A stretch of 64,000 nt of DNA from Thermoanaerobaculia bacterium (GCA_030429235.1 JAUIDB010000011.1:1-64000), one strand, 5' to 3'. Positions 25,770 to 35,391 are shown, numbered from the stretch's first letter. Numbers and translations: made by a program. The notes: generated by a model from the sequence alone, not told the origin.

Positions 25770-26332
25770 TGGGGCTGCGACGCTGGTTGGTGCCGGCTCT
25801 ACTGCTCTCGGTGGGAGTCAACCTGGGACTTCTGATCGGGTTTGGCGTACGGCAGTTCGATGGCGGTTCGCAGGGAGCCGACGGGTGGCGCGAGCGTCGG
25901 ACAGGCCACGAGCTGGCGGAACGGACTCCGGAAGAACACCAGGGTCGAATGCGCTTCGAAGCGCTGGCGCAGCGACTCGACCTCGAGGGTGCCACGCGTG
26001 AAGAGTTCATCCAGCGACAACAGAGGTTCCTGGAGCGAACCGAGCGACTGCGGCGCACCCGAGACGAGGCTCGGCGGGGGCTGCACCGGGCCCTGACCGC
26101 CGAGGTTCCGGACCAGAATCAGGTCGCTGAGCGACTCGAGGTCGCCGTCAAGGCGTCGGCAGAGATGGAGAAGGCGCTGGTCGAACACGTGCTCGAAGCT
26201 CGTGAACTGCTGGACGGCGAAGCCGAACGGCGCTATCTGCGGTTTCTCGAGCATCTGGTGTCGCGACGAGGAGAGCGAGCCCGCCGTCCCGGTTCCCGGC
26301 GCCGTCCGGGGGACCGCTCCCCCCCTCCCTGA
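25769..26332 (+). CDS. CnrX/ZraP-like periplasmic sensor protein
   Basis: A 187-aa protein with an N-terminal membrane anchor (LVPALLLSVGVNLGLLIGFG) and a charged, all-helical periplasmic part rich in Arg and Glu (about residues 45-170), ending in a basic Pro/Arg tail. This resembles the helical-hairpin family of CpxP, Spy, ZraP and CnrX that sense metals or misfolded proteins. The His/Met metal ligands of CnrX are not obvious, so the stimulus is open. The ATG overlaps the upstream stop (TGATG), which suggests translational coupling. Confidence 0.6.
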   Translation: MGLRRWLVPALLLSVGVNLGLLIGFGVRQFDGGSQGADGWRERRTGHELAERTPEEHQGRMRFEALAQRLDLEGATREEFIQRQQRFLERTERLRRTRDEARRGLHRALTAEVPDQNQVAERLEVAVKASAEMEKALVEHVLEARELLDGEAERRYLRFLEHLVSRRGERARRPGSRRRPGDRSPPP

Positions 26333-26445
26333 GCCGATCGGGACGAGAGATTCGATCGGAGTCCAGCTCCTCCAAACATCTGGCCGAGCAGAACCGTAGA
26401 AGAGAGTGAGCGACAGAGAGAACTCCTTCCTCCTTCCTCCTTGAT

Positions 26446-26478
26446 GACCCTGCAGAGTGCTGCGGGGTCTCTTTTTTT
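26446..26478 (+). terminator. Rho-independent terminator of the ECF module
   Basis: GACCCTGCAG (26446-26455) pairs with CTGCGGGGTC (26460-26469) around a 4-nt loop, followed by TCTCTTTTTTT. A short TCCTTCC pyrimidine repeat (26424-26440) lies just before it. Confidence 0.9.
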
Positions 26479-26517
26479 GCCTCTGCGGGAAGCTGGCAGA
26501 CCGAGCCGCCGTTGGAG

Positions 26518-28983
26518 TCAATCGCGCAGTGGCCACGAGTCAGCGAAGAAACGTCGCGCCGCCCGGGCGGGGTCATCGATGAGCTCGCTGGCAGCGTCGG
26601 GTTCGGTCCATTCGATGGGGAGGTAGTCGCGGTACGGTCGTCCCAGGAAGCGGCGGTCGAACAGGGCGATGACGCCGCGGTCCTCGGCCGAGCGGATCAG
26701 ACGGCCCGCTGCCTGCACGACTCGGGTCATACCGGGCACCACGAAGGCGTACTCGAAGCCGCGCTCGTAGCGCTGGTCGAAGTACTCGCGCAGCAGGACC
26801 CGTTCCAGCGAAAGGGCAGGGAGACAGGGGCCGACGACGGCAACTCCCTGCAGCATCTCACCCGGGTAGTCGACGCCCTCGGCGAACACACCGCCGGCCA
26901 CGGCCAGCAGCAGCACATCGCGAAAGAGCGAGCCGCGTAGCGCCGTCAGGATCTCCGCCCGGACCTCGTCACTGTCCGAACGGCGCTGGATCATCAACCG
27001 TTTGCCGGGAACCTGGAGTCGCTCGGCGACCTCGGCCAGAAAGGCGTAGCTGGGGAACAGTACGAGGGCATTGCCCGGAATCGCTGCTGCGAAGTCGGCG
27101 AGCCGCTGGGCGATTCGATCGTAGTGGTGCACTCGCTGTCGGAAGGTCGTCTCTACCGTCGAGTCGATGACCACGCATCGGTTCTCGACCGGAAAGGGCG
27201 CCGGCACGGTAAGGGTAGCGGTCCGCGACGCCTCGAAGCCGAGCAGGTCACGGTAGAAGTCGAACGGCGTCAGGGTTGCCGACAAGCCGATGGTGGCGTG
27301 GGTCCTCTCGATCACCTGTCCCAGGAACTGACTCGGGTCCTTGCAGAGGATCTGGAGCCGCGCGCCCTGGGCGTCCCGGATGGCGAGAGTCGAGAAGGCA
27401 TCGTCGTGGACCAGCATCAGTCCGTTCACGAAGCGCAGGAAGCCGAAGTAGAGCTCGACCCAGGGATCCTGGGCCCGGAAGGAGCGGGTATCGCGTTGGT
27501 ACTCCAGGTAGTCGACGAATGCCTCGTCGAAGCGAGGCCGAAGGAGCCAGATCTCTTCCTCGGGCAGGTCGACTTCGACTGCCTGCTCACCGTGGCGGGG
27601 TGCCTCCGGGTCTCCGAGTTCGAGTTCCAGTGCATCCTGAACCCACTGCTCGACGAGGTCGGCCAGGTCTCCGGCGAGGTCGGAGACGCGGCGGAGGATC
27701 GGCAGGGCCGCTGACAGCGCCAGCGTCTCACTCAGCCGCCGTGCCTCGGCAGCGACTAGGCTCGGGCTGTAGTAGGCGCGCCCCCGTTCGACCAGGTTGT
27801 GCACCTCGTCGACGATCAGGATCACGTCGGAGAGATCCTCTTCGCTTCCGAAGGCCGAGAGGGCGACGTAGGGGTCGAAGGCGTAGTTGTAGTCGCAGGC
27901 CACGACCTGAGCCTGGCCCGAGAGGTCGAGGCTCACTTCGAACGGGCAGACCTCCTCGTCGCGGGCGCGGCTGAAGATGGCTTCGGGTTCGAGCGTCGGA
28001 TAGTCGTCGAGAAGCCGTCGCAGGATCCCGGTGGACTGCACTTTCGAATAGTAGTCGCGAGCGTACGGGCAGTACTCTTCGTGGCAGATGACCTCACCGT
28101 TGGCGCACATCTTCGCCTTGGCGCGCAGGCGGAGGGAGTGAAAGCTCTCCTCGGCGTTGAGCAGTTCGAGGACCTGCATCGCCATGTCTTGCTGCAGGGT
28201 CTTGGCGGTGAGGACGAAGACGCGCTTCTCGTGGGCCAGCGCGTGCCGCAGAGCGGGGTGGAGGGCGGCGACCGTCTTCCCGATTCCCGTCGGGGCTTGC
28301 AGGAGGAGATGGTCTCCCTGCTCGAGGGCGAGGGCCACGGCGTCGAGGATCTCCTGTTGTCCCGGTCGCACCTCGGGGTACGGGAAGGGCAACTCGGCGG
28401 CAATTCTGCGCCGTTCGGCCGCCGCGAGACGTTCTGCTTCGTAGGCGCGAATGAGGGACGATAGACGCCGACGCACCTCACCGTCGAGAGCGGACCAGCG
28501 GACCGAGAGTGCGTCTCGCTCGACGCTGTCGCTCCCGATCTCGATCAGGATCAGCTCCGCCCGCACTGCCGTCTCTTGCTGCTCACCGATCTGCTGTTGC
28601 CGCAGCATCCAAGCGTAGAGTAGGGCCTGGCGTTCGTACATCTCGCGGGTCGAGGGCGCCAGCCGTCCGCCACGGCGCACGGATTTGATCTCTTCGACCA
28701 CGAGGGTTCCATCCGGGTCCCGACGCACCCCGTCAGCGCGGCCGCGCAGGTGGATCTGCCACCCACGGTGGACCAGTTCTACCGCCAGGGCGACTTCTCG
28801 CCGGTACGTCGGGTCCTGCTCCTCGGTCTCGGTCTGGTAGCGGCTGTGGATTGCCTGGCCGAGCCAGAGGCGCTCGAATCCGCCCCGCTGTCCGAATCCC
28901 AGGCTTCCCGCTGCTTCGCGCTCCAGGAGGTCGGCCACGGAGAGCTCGAGTCGGCTCGAGGAGGGATCAAAGCGCGGCGGCAT
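26518..28983 (-). CDS. RecB/Cas4-like nuclease fused to XPD/DinG-type Fe-S helicase
   Basis: An 821-aa protein. The N-terminal domain (about residues 35-130) has the full RecB/Cas4-type PD-(D/E)XK set: His46, Asp84 (GRADG), Glu98-Ile-Lys100 and the Gln119 motif (RQALLYA). The rest is a superfamily 2 helicase of the XPD/DinG group: Walker A APTGIGKT (230-237), four cysteines placed as in the XPD iron-sulfur cluster (293, 300, 305, 346), the DEVH box (392-395) and a C-terminal motor domain ending with QAAGRLIRS. It should unwind DNA 5' to 3' and may cut it, pointing to repair or defence. The start at 28983 was chosen because upstream sequence runs through the divergent gene. Confidence 0.88.
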   Translation of the reverse strand: MPPRFDPSSSRLELSVADLLEREAAGSLGFGQRGGFERLWLGQAIHSRYQTETEEQDPTYRREVALAVELVHRGWQIHLRGRADGVRRDPDGTLVVEEIKSVRRGGRLAPSTREMYERQALLYAWMLRQQQIGEQQETAVRAELILIEIGSDSVERDALSVRWSALDGEVRRRLSSLIRAYEAERLAAAERRRIAAELPFPYPEVRPGQQEILDAVALALEQGDHLLLQAPTGIGKTVAALHPALRHALAHEKRVFVLTAKTLQQDMAMQVLELLNAEESFHSLRLRAKAKMCANGEVICHEEYCPYARDYYSKVQSTGILRRLLDDYPTLEPEAIFSRARDEEVCPFEVSLDLSGQAQVVACDYNYAFDPYVALSAFGSEEDLSDVILIVDEVHNLVERGRAYYSPSLVAAEARRLSETLALSAALPILRRVSDLAGDLADLVEQWVQDALELELGDPEAPRHGEQAVEVDLPEEEIWLLRPRFDEAFVDYLEYQRDTRSFRAQDPWVELYFGFLRFVNGLMLVHDDAFSTLAIRDAQGARLQILCKDPSQFLGQVIERTHATIGLSATLTPFDFYRDLLGFEASRTATLTVPAPFPVENRCVVIDSTVETTFRQRVHHYDRIAQRLADFAAAIPGNALVLFPSYAFLAEVAERLQVPGKRLMIQRRSDSDEVRAEILTALRGSLFRDVLLLAVAGGVFAEGVDYPGEMLQGVAVVGPCLPALSLERVLLREYFDQRYERGFEYAFVVPGMTRVVQAAGRLIRSAEDRGVIALFDRRFLGRPYRDYLPIEWTEPDAASELIDDPARAARRFFADSWPLRD

Positions 28984-28989
28984 CGACCG

Positions 28990-28995
28990 AGTATA
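28990..28995 (-). promoter_or_regulatory. Putative -10 element of the helicase gene (leaderless)
   Basis: TATACT on the minus strand ends 6 nt before the ATG at 28983, with no Shine-Dalgarno sequence. Confidence 0.5.
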
Positions 28996-29127
28996 CGGTC
29001 GGGTGGAGATGCTGGACACGCCCGATCGAGTCCGGTTCGAACGGGGGGCTGTACCTCTCCTTGGGCGGCCAGGGGCCGGCATCCGTACACTCGGGAAGAA
29101 GACCGATTCTGGAGAAAAGGAGTCAGT

Positions 29128-29697
29128 ATGCGTCGCCCTTCGATTCGATGGTCCTGGTTCGTCCTGGGTTTGGTGGTCCTGGTGGTTGGGCTGTGGCTCC
29201 CCGGCCCGGTCGTGGTCGAGGCCGAGGTACCCAAGCCAGTTCGGGTGGTCAATTTCCCAGCTCTGCAGGAGGTCGAGGGAGAGGTGCATGTCGGGCAACC
29301 GATCCCCCATACCCGCCTGCTCGTGAAGGACTCACAGGTGGGTCCTGGACGATTCGAGAATCCGAACTCGTACGAGGACCTGGGCGTCATCGACGTGTCC
29401 GGATTCAGTACCGTGACGCTCTCGCTGGCGGGTGAGATTCAGGGGCGGCTGACGCACGGCGGAGTCATCGGCGCCTTGCTGGTGCCGGAGGTACCCGCCA
29501 TTCGGGACGCCCTGCGCGTGCACGGAGTGCACCAGTTCACTGTGCAGGAGCAGACGGTCGTCAGCCCCTCCGAGAGCGGGTTGTTCCATTCGGCCCAGGC
29601 GACGGCCCAGCTCGGGTTCCCGCGGTATCGAGTTTTTTTGTTCAACGAGACCTCGAGAACCGCTACCGCGACGCTCTACCTGTACCTCGGACAGTAG
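29128..29697 (+). CDS. Secreted protein of unknown function
   Basis: A 189-aa protein with a signal peptide or N-terminal anchor (WSWFVLGLVVLVVGLWLPGPV) and a mostly beta-strand mature part. No family is recognised. The start is well supported by AAAAGGAG at 29115-29122. It is divergent from the nuclease-helicase gene (144-bp gap) and convergent with the patatin gene, so it is a single-gene unit. Confidence 0.75.
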   Translation: MRRPSIRWSWFVLGLVVLVVGLWLPGPVVVEAEVPKPVRVVNFPALQEVEGEVHVGQPIPHTRLLVKDSQVGPGRFENPNSYEDLGVIDVSGFSTVTLSLAGEIQGRLTHGGVIGALLVPEVPAIRDALRVHGVHQFTVQEQTVVSPSESGLFHSAQATAQLGFPRYRVFLFNETSRTATATLYLYLGQ

Positions 29698-29748
29698 GTG
29701 CGATCAGGGTCGAAGCCTCGGTTCGGATCGGCGCCGGAGTGTTTAGCT

Positions 29749-31962
29749 CTAGAAGCGGTGGCCCAGCGAGAAGAAGTACCTGCGCCGTAGGTCCTCGCCG
29801 AATCCGATCCCGAACTGGGCGGGTCCCAGGTAGGAGTCGACGGCCAGGAAGACACTGCCGTGCCACAGTAGATCGCTGAGGTCGATCTCCCGGCGCTCGG
29901 ACCAGATGTTGCCCGTCTCGACCGTGCCGCCGAGGTAGATCGGCATCGAGAAGCCTCTGTCCGCGACGGGATAGAGCAGCTGGGCCGTGATCAGGGCTTT
30001 CTGGCGGCCCACCAGTTGGAGTTCGGTCATCGCGGAGAGGCGATGCGGTCCGCCCAGCGCAAAGGGGGCTGCCGCCGGAGTTGATGGGTCGAAGAGCAGC
30101 CCGAGCTCCGCGCTGACCGAGCCGCGAAAGCGACCCGGGGAGAAGGCTCGAGACCACCGCAGGTCGAGGAAGTCGATCGGGTCGGGAGTCGCGAGGCCTT
30201 CGAACTGACGGACGGCCATCGCTTCGAACCATTGACCCCGGCCGGGAAAACTCGCATGGTCCAGGGTATCGAAACGCAGCAGGAGTCTCGCTTGCTGCTG
30301 CGAGAAGCTCTCGGTGAGCGGACTCGGGGCTCCGGTCTGCCGTTCGGCGTCGCCGTTCCAGTAGCTGTAACCCAACCGAAGCTCACCCCCGCGCAAGATC
30401 TCCATCCCGACATCGAAGCCCCCAGACCAGCCGCGGAGGCGGTAGATCGCCGGACGGCCGTCTCCCGTCAAGATGGGGACGCGACGAGCGCGGTAGGCGG
30501 CGCGGGGCGCGACGAAGAACCGAGGTCCAGTCGGCTGGTACCACTCGCCCCCGAAGGACTGCTGCTCGCCGAGGATGGTGTCGATGCGGAGTTCCGCGCC
30601 GGCCTGGCCTACCCGGGTCGCGACGTAGCGCAAGCCGAGCTCGAACCTCGTTTCACCTTGGAAGTCATCATCCAGCGCGAGATGAAAGCGAAGGGTCTCG
30701 GAGCGATCCGTGATCGATCGGGTGGCGATCGAGATCGAGACCGTCTCGTCGTCTCCCGCTTCGAACCGTGTGCCTGCCGGGTCGAGGAGTTCGAGCGCAT
30801 CGAGGTACTCGAGATCGGCGGCGAGTTCCTCGAGATCGAGGGCGGCTCCGACCTCGGTGCCGAGGCTGCGCCGCAGCCGATCGGCGTTCTCTTCGGTCTC
30901 GTTCGGAAGCAGGATCTCAGCGACCCGCGGGCTCGTCGATACACGCTGCAATTCCCGTCGGTACGCGGCGTAGTCTTCGGACGGGACGGCCAGTTGGCGC
31001 AGGGAATCGCTCAGGGCCTCGGCGGCGCGACGTCCGGCCTGGATCCCCGCCGCGGCCCGGTCGAACTCGGTGCTGCCGAGGCCGTCGAGGTCGGGAGTGA
31101 TCAACAGGTCCTCGGGGCCGAGGGTGGCCGCCTCCTGCGCGCTCTGGCGCCCGATCAGGATGGTCAGCATCTGATTGAATACGGCGAGGACCGAGCTATC
31201 GGCTTCCAGGGGATAGAGGGTGTCGCCGACGTCGACGGCGATCAGGATGTCGGGGGCCAGGGTGCGGGCGACTTCGATCGGCAGGTTGGCGGTGATGCCT
31301 CCGTCGGCCAGCAGGTGGCCATCCAGTTCGATGGGGTCGAAGAAGCCCGGTGCCGACATCGAGGCCCGCATGGCCAGCGCGAGATCGCCCGAGGCCAGCA
31401 CCACGGACTCTCCCGTCCGCAGATCGGAGGCGACGGCGCGGAACGGAATGGGGAGGTCGTCGAAGCTCTCGACCTGGCTCACCCCGAGCGTCAACCCCCT
31501 CAGCAGGTAAAGCACGTGGCGACCGTCGACGACACCGGCGGGGATCTGGGGGCGACCGTTCTCGAGTCGCAACACGCCCCGGAAGCGGAAGGCACGGTCG
31601 TCCTCGCGACGGCGAAAGGGAAGAGCCTGGCGTGGGCGATCGTTCGAGAGGGTGCGGGCCCAGTCGACGCCGGTGACGATCTCCTCCAAGCGCTCACCGT
31701 CCGCTCCGCTGGCGTAGAGCCCGCCCACGATCGAACCCATTGAGGTCCCGACGACAAAGTCGATCGGCACCTGAAGCTCTTCGAGGACTTGCAGTACCCC
31801 GATGTGAGCGGCGCCTCGCGCACCACCTCCGCTGAGGACGAGACCGATGGTAGGTCGTTCCGACGACACGCGGAGCGGTTCCGAGCCAGCGGCCGCCCCG
31901 ATGACCAGAAGGTTCGCCAGGGCAACTACCAGACCGAGTCGAAAGCCTCGCGCCAAGGCCAT
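29749..31962 (-). CDS. Patatin-like phospholipase with C-terminal outer-membrane barrel (type Vd-like)
   Basis: A 737-aa exported protein. After the signal peptide comes a patatin lipase domain with the oxyanion loop GGGARG (45-50), the nucleophile Ser74 in GTSMG and Asp220 in DGG, so the Ser-Asp dyad is complete. A linker or POTRA-like stretch (about 330-400) leads to a 16-strand-type Omp85 barrel ending in the OM signal FFSLGHRF. This is the layout of PlpD of Pseudomonas aeruginosa, a type Vd autotransporter, although release of the lipase cannot be judged here. It is the last gene of a four-gene operon, 8 bp after pgi. Confidence 0.9.
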   Translation of the reverse strand: MALARGFRLGLVVALANLLVIGAAAGSEPLRVSSERPTIGLVLSGGGARGAAHIGVLQVLEELQVPIDFVVGTSMGSIVGGLYASGADGERLEEIVTGVDWARTLSNDRPRQALPFRRREDDRAFRFRGVLRLENGRPQIPAGVVDGRHVLYLLRGLTLGVSQVESFDDLPIPFRAVASDLRTGESVVLASGDLALAMRASMSAPGFFDPIELDGHLLADGGITANLPIEVARTLAPDILIAVDVGDTLYPLEADSSVLAVFNQMLTILIGRQSAQEAATLGPEDLLITPDLDGLGSTEFDRAAAGIQAGRRAAEALSDSLRQLAVPSEDYAAYRRELQRVSTSPRVAEILLPNETEENADRLRRSLGTEVGAALDLEELAADLEYLDALELLDPAGTRFEAGDDETVSISIATRSITDRSETLRFHLALDDDFQGETRFELGLRYVATRVGQAGAELRIDTILGEQQSFGGEWYQPTGPRFFVAPRAAYRARRVPILTGDGRPAIYRLRGWSGGFDVGMEILRGGELRLGYSYWNGDAERQTGAPSPLTESFSQQQARLLLRFDTLDHASFPGRGQWFEAMAVRQFEGLATPDPIDFLDLRWSRAFSPGRFRGSVSAELGLLFDPSTPAAAPFALGGPHRLSAMTELQLVGRQKALITAQLLYPVADRGFSMPIYLGGTVETGNIWSERREIDLSDLLWHGSVFLAVDSYLGPAQFGIGFGEDLRRRYFFSLGHRF

Positions 31963-31970
31963 CGGGGGGC

Positions 31971-33578
31971 CTAGGAGGTCTCGTCGAATCGCTGGATCAG
32001 CTCGTCGAGCAGTTCGAGCGGGCCCCCGCGACAGTCGAGCCGCACGACCGGGCGCTGGCGCGATATCAGGGCTCGAAGATCGCCGACCGCCTGGGCCGCC
32101 GCCAGGGTCTCGAAGCCGTAGCGCCAGCCTGGGATCGCCAGTCTCGGCTGGGCCGAATCGACGATCTGCACGAAGAGTCCGTCGCCCGCCCCTCCTTTGT
32201 GCAGTTGGCCAGTGGAATGAAGATACCGAGGTCCGTAGCCGAAGGTCGTGGCCACGTCGAAGCGCTCGATGAGGCGGCGCCTCAGCCTGCGGATCCTCGC
32301 TTCGAGGTCCCGCGAGACGTCGAGGTAGGCGAGGAGTGCGACGTAGGCGGGTTGCGTCGCCTCGATCGCCTGCGCGAGGTCGGTTTCCGTGGTCGGGGTC
32401 TGCAGGACGCCGTCGGCTTCGAACTCGGCCAGCACGCTCGCCGCGCCGTCCTTGGCAGCTTGAACGTCCGGTTGGTCGAAGGGGTGCACGTCGAGCAGGT
32501 GTCCGGCGACGGCGGTAGCGAGTTGCCAGACGTAGAGCTGTCCCCCGAGGTCGGCGGGAGTGGTGAGAGCCAGTTCGAGTACCGGTAGATTGGCTCTACG
32601 CAAGGCGTCCACTCTGAGGTCGAGCGTCTCGTTGTCGTCGCCCGCGAGTCGGAGCACCACGAACCAGCGATCGTCGCGATAGTGCGTCCAGGTCGTCGCT
32701 GGCTCGTCGGCGACCGGCAGGATGCCTCGCCCATCTTTGCCGGTACTCTCGGCGACCAGCTGTTCGGCCCAAAGACCGAAAGTGGTCAACCGCGGCGAGG
32801 TCAACAGGGTCATCTTGTCGCGCCCTTCCCCCGCCATCGCTCCCATCCAGGCTCCGAGCTGCAAGGCCGGATTGCGGTCGGATGGGGTGGAGGGCTGACA
32901 GAGTTCTCGCTGCTCGGCCGCGTGGTGCAGGAGTCGACCCACCCGGACGCCGGCGAGACAGGCGGGGAGAATCCCGAATCCGGACAGCACACTGAACCGT
33001 CCGCCGATGTCCGGTGGATTGCGGAAGGTCTCGGCGTAGCCGGCCTCGGCGGCTAGGACATCGAGCGGCGAGCCGGGGTCGGTGATGGCGAGAAAGTGAG
33101 GACCTGGGTTGTGGGTCAGGGTATCGACCTCGCCCCAGAAGTAGTCTCGAAGAGCCTGCATCTCCAGCGTACCCCCCGACTTGCTGGCTGCGATGAACAG
33201 GGTGTGGGCCGGATCGATCTGAGACCGGATGCGGCGTACCCAACTCGGAACCGTCGAGTCGAGAACGTGCAGGCGGGGGTGTCCCGGTGTGCTCCCGAGG
33301 CAACTGGCCAGAGCCTCGGCTCCGAGGCTGGACCCACCCATGCCGAGGAGGACCAGATCCTCGTAGCCAGTGGCCAGCACGTCTTCGCGAAGTCGCTCCA
33401 GATCGGGCAGTCGTTCCAGCATCTGGGTGGGTGCATCCAGCCATCCCAGACGATCGACGAGTTCGGTCGGTTCGTTCCTCCAGACGGTGTGGTCTCGCTG
33501 CCAGATGCGCTCGATGATTCGCTGCTCGACCAGGCGTGCGATCGTCTGGTCGAGGGCGGAGGGGAGATTCGAGGTCAT
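31971..33578 (-). CDS. pgi: Glucose-6-phosphate isomerase (form related to transaldolase/PGI fusions)
   Basis: The 535-aa protein interconverts glucose-6-phosphate and fructose-6-phosphate. Two SIS-type sugar-phosphate domains are visible: LLGMGGSSLGAEAL, then AASKSGGTLEM, and near the end STGQLHKGG with the catalytic lysine/histidine region. The sequence is closest in style to the PGI half of bifunctional transaldolase/PGI proteins, but no transaldolase domain is attached and none is next door. It lies 10 bp after the Omp85-like gene and 8 bp before the patatin gene, an unusual operon for a central metabolic enzyme. Confidence 0.88.
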   Translation of the reverse strand: MTSNLPSALDQTIARLVEQRIIERIWQRDHTVWRNEPTELVDRLGWLDAPTQMLERLPDLERLREDVLATGYEDLVLLGMGGSSLGAEALASCLGSTPGHPRLHVLDSTVPSWVRRIRSQIDPAHTLFIAASKSGGTLEMQALRDYFWGEVDTLTHNPGPHFLAITDPGSPLDVLAAEAGYAETFRNPPDIGGRFSVLSGFGILPACLAGVRVGRLLHHAAEQRELCQPSTPSDRNPALQLGAWMGAMAGEGRDKMTLLTSPRLTTFGLWAEQLVAESTGKDGRGILPVADEPATTWTHYRDDRWFVVLRLAGDDNETLDLRVDALRRANLPVLELALTTPADLGGQLYVWQLATAVAGHLLDVHPFDQPDVQAAKDGAASVLAEFEADGVLQTPTTETDLAQAIEATQPAYVALLAYLDVSRDLEARIRRLRRRLIERFDVATTFGYGPRYLHSTGQLHKGGAGDGLFVQIVDSAQPRLAIPGWRYGFETLAAAQAVGDLRALISRQRPVVRLDCRGGPLELLDELIQRFDETS

Positions 33579-33588
33579 GGGCAGGTGC

Positions 33589-35391
33589 TCAGAAGGACTC
33601 TCGCGAGGTTATCAGCCACTGCACGCTGTCGTGCTTGCCGTCCAGCGGGAAGGCGACATCGAGATGGATCATCTTGCCCTGAGACGAGCGGCTCGAACTG
33701 AGGCGCAGGCCGAGGCCGATGTTCTTGAGGACGCCCTCGTCGTCGTCCTCGAAGCGGCCGTGGGTGAACCAGGCGCGGCCGAAGTCGACGAACGCGGCTC
33801 CGCCGACATAGAAGAGATGGAACAGGTGAAGATCGGAGTAGTAGCGCTGCTCCAGGGTGACCAGGAACTTCCGGGTCCCGGCCTGGTAGTTTCGCGGGTA
33901 GCCGCGCAGGCCCGTGTCACCACCGAGCAGCAGCTGGGTTTCGCGATCGGGGTTCCAGTTGGCGTCGAAGCTGGCGAGGCCGTAGAACTGGAACCGTTTG
34001 AAGTTGCGGCGGTAGTACTCGACCCGGAATCCAGCGTGCACGCCTTCGCTCTCGTCGCGGTTCCAACGGCCCTCGCCCGTGAAGTCGAACAGGATGAGCT
34101 CTTTGGGGTGGCGCTGGATTCCGATGTGGTAGTTGGTAGCCAGAATCAGTTGGTTGGTGTCGGCTCCCAGGGCCTCCGCGGAGTATCCCAGTCGGAAACG
34201 GAACTCCGTGCCGAGGTTCAGGTCTTCGGTTCGACTCATCTGATCGAGGTTGTGGGCCTCGACGAAATTGTCAGAGATCCGCTCGTAGCCGATCCATGGG
34301 TAGGAGATCACCCGGTCGAACCACAACGGCGTGGGGCGGTCGGGATTGGGGTCCTGGTCTTCGTCGCGGTCGTAGCGGTGCTTCTCGAACGAGTAGCCGA
34401 AGGTCATCCTCTGGGTGATGCCGTCACGGTAGCCCTTCGACAAACCACCGAACAGCGAATACTCCTCGACCTGCTGCCGGAACACCTGTCGGACCTTGGC
34501 TTTGTGGTAGATCTTGGTGATGCGGTCGTCGTTAACGACTCGCGTCCCGGCGGACCAACGGGTATCCAGCGAGTAGAAGGGCCGCTCGAGGTCGATGGTG
34601 CGGCGGTACCCATCGCTGTTGTCGGCAAAGAGCAGCCGGAACTCGCCGCGGGTGCCAAACAGTGCCGTGTCGTGGAAACGGAAGCGGTACGAGGTCCGTT
34701 CGGGATCGTCTTCGTACTTCAGGGTAAGGAACCGTCCGGAGCCGAGGAAGTTCGAGTCCTGGATCTCGAAGCTGAAGGTGTTTTCACCACCGCTGCGTTC
34801 CAGTCCGGCCGAGACGCCGAGGGTCCAGACATCGCGGGTCACGACCAGGATGTCGACGGTATTGCCGCGCACGCGCAGCGGGCCGATCCAGGCGTCGTAG
34901 AGATACTCAGCGGCCCGCAGCGTACGTTCCGTCTCGTCGAGCACCCGGCGAGAGTACGGCTCGCCGGTCCGGAACAGGAGCTTGCGGGCGATGACCTGTT
35001 CACGGGTCCTGATATGGAGCTTGTTGGCGATATTGAACAGCGTCTTGTTCTCCTCGGGGTGAGAGGGATCGAAGACGTTGTTTCGCTGAATGTAGATCTC
35101 GCCGACCACGGCGCCGGCGGCTTCGAGGGTACCGTCGTCCGGTACGGACTCGGTCTCAGAGAAGTGGGGCGAGGTTTCGAGGACGTGAACCTCTCGGTTC
35201 GAGTCCCACCAACGGGAGAACCGCCCGGTGCGGTCAGCGCCGGCCTCTGAGGCTTCCCCCGACGGAGCCGCTACGGATTCCGCGGTCGCCACCGTGGCGC
35301 AGACCGACAGACACCCCCACAGCAGCCATCGAGCCGCTTCTCGACCCGTGAGGAGTGGGGTGGGGGGGAGCCGGAGCTTGCGAAATCGCAC
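33589..35391 (-). CDS. Omp85/BamA-family outer-membrane protein
   Basis: A 600-aa outer-membrane barrel protein. A GTG start at 35391 gives a good signal peptide (cleavage near ATAES). A POTRA-like region (about residues 70-170; VGEIYIQRNNVFD, then TREQVIARKLLFRTGEPY) precedes a beta-barrel of about 400 residues with LLLGGDTGLRGYPRNY, the family's loop 6 signature (VRGF-like, here LRGY), and a C-terminal Phe. It is too short to be the main BamA with five POTRA domains, so a TamA-like or surface-antigen role is more likely. It begins 14 bp after the GH2 gene. Confidence 0.87.
   Translation of the reverse strand: MRFRKLRLPPTPLLTGREAARWLLWGCLSVCATVATAESVAAPSGEASEAGADRTGRFSRWWDSNREVHVLETSPHFSETESVPDDGTLEAAGAVVGEIYIQRNNVFDPSHPEENKTLFNIANKLHIRTREQVIARKLLFRTGEPYSRRVLDETERTLRAAEYLYDAWIGPLRVRGNTVDILVVTRDVWTLGVSAGLERSGGENTFSFEIQDSNFLGSGRFLTLKYEDDPERTSYRFRFHDTALFGTRGEFRLLFADNSDGYRRTIDLERPFYSLDTRWSAGTRVVNDDRITKIYHKAKVRQVFRQQVEEYSLFGGLSKGYRDGITQRMTFGYSFEKHRYDRDEDQDPNPDRPTPLWFDRVISYPWIGYERISDNFVEAHNLDQMSRTEDLNLGTEFRFRLGYSAEALGADTNQLILATNYHIGIQRHPKELILFDFTGEGRWNRDESEGVHAGFRVEYYRRNFKRFQFYGLASFDANWNPDRETQLLLGGDTGLRGYPRNYQAGTRKFLVTLEQRYYSDLHLFHLFYVGGAAFVDFGRAWFTHGRFEDDDEGVLKNIGLGLRLSSSRSSQGKMIHLDVAFPLDGKHDSVQWLITSRESF

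Noticed and set aside
30232-31743. A 503-codon open frame on the plus strand.
   Set aside because: It lies entirely antisense to the patatin gene, which has intact catalytic motifs; the frame has no domain or signal and reflects GC-rich codon bias.
33370-35250. A 626-codon open frame on the plus strand.
   Set aside because: Antisense shadow of the Omp85-like and pgi genes, with no conserved motif.
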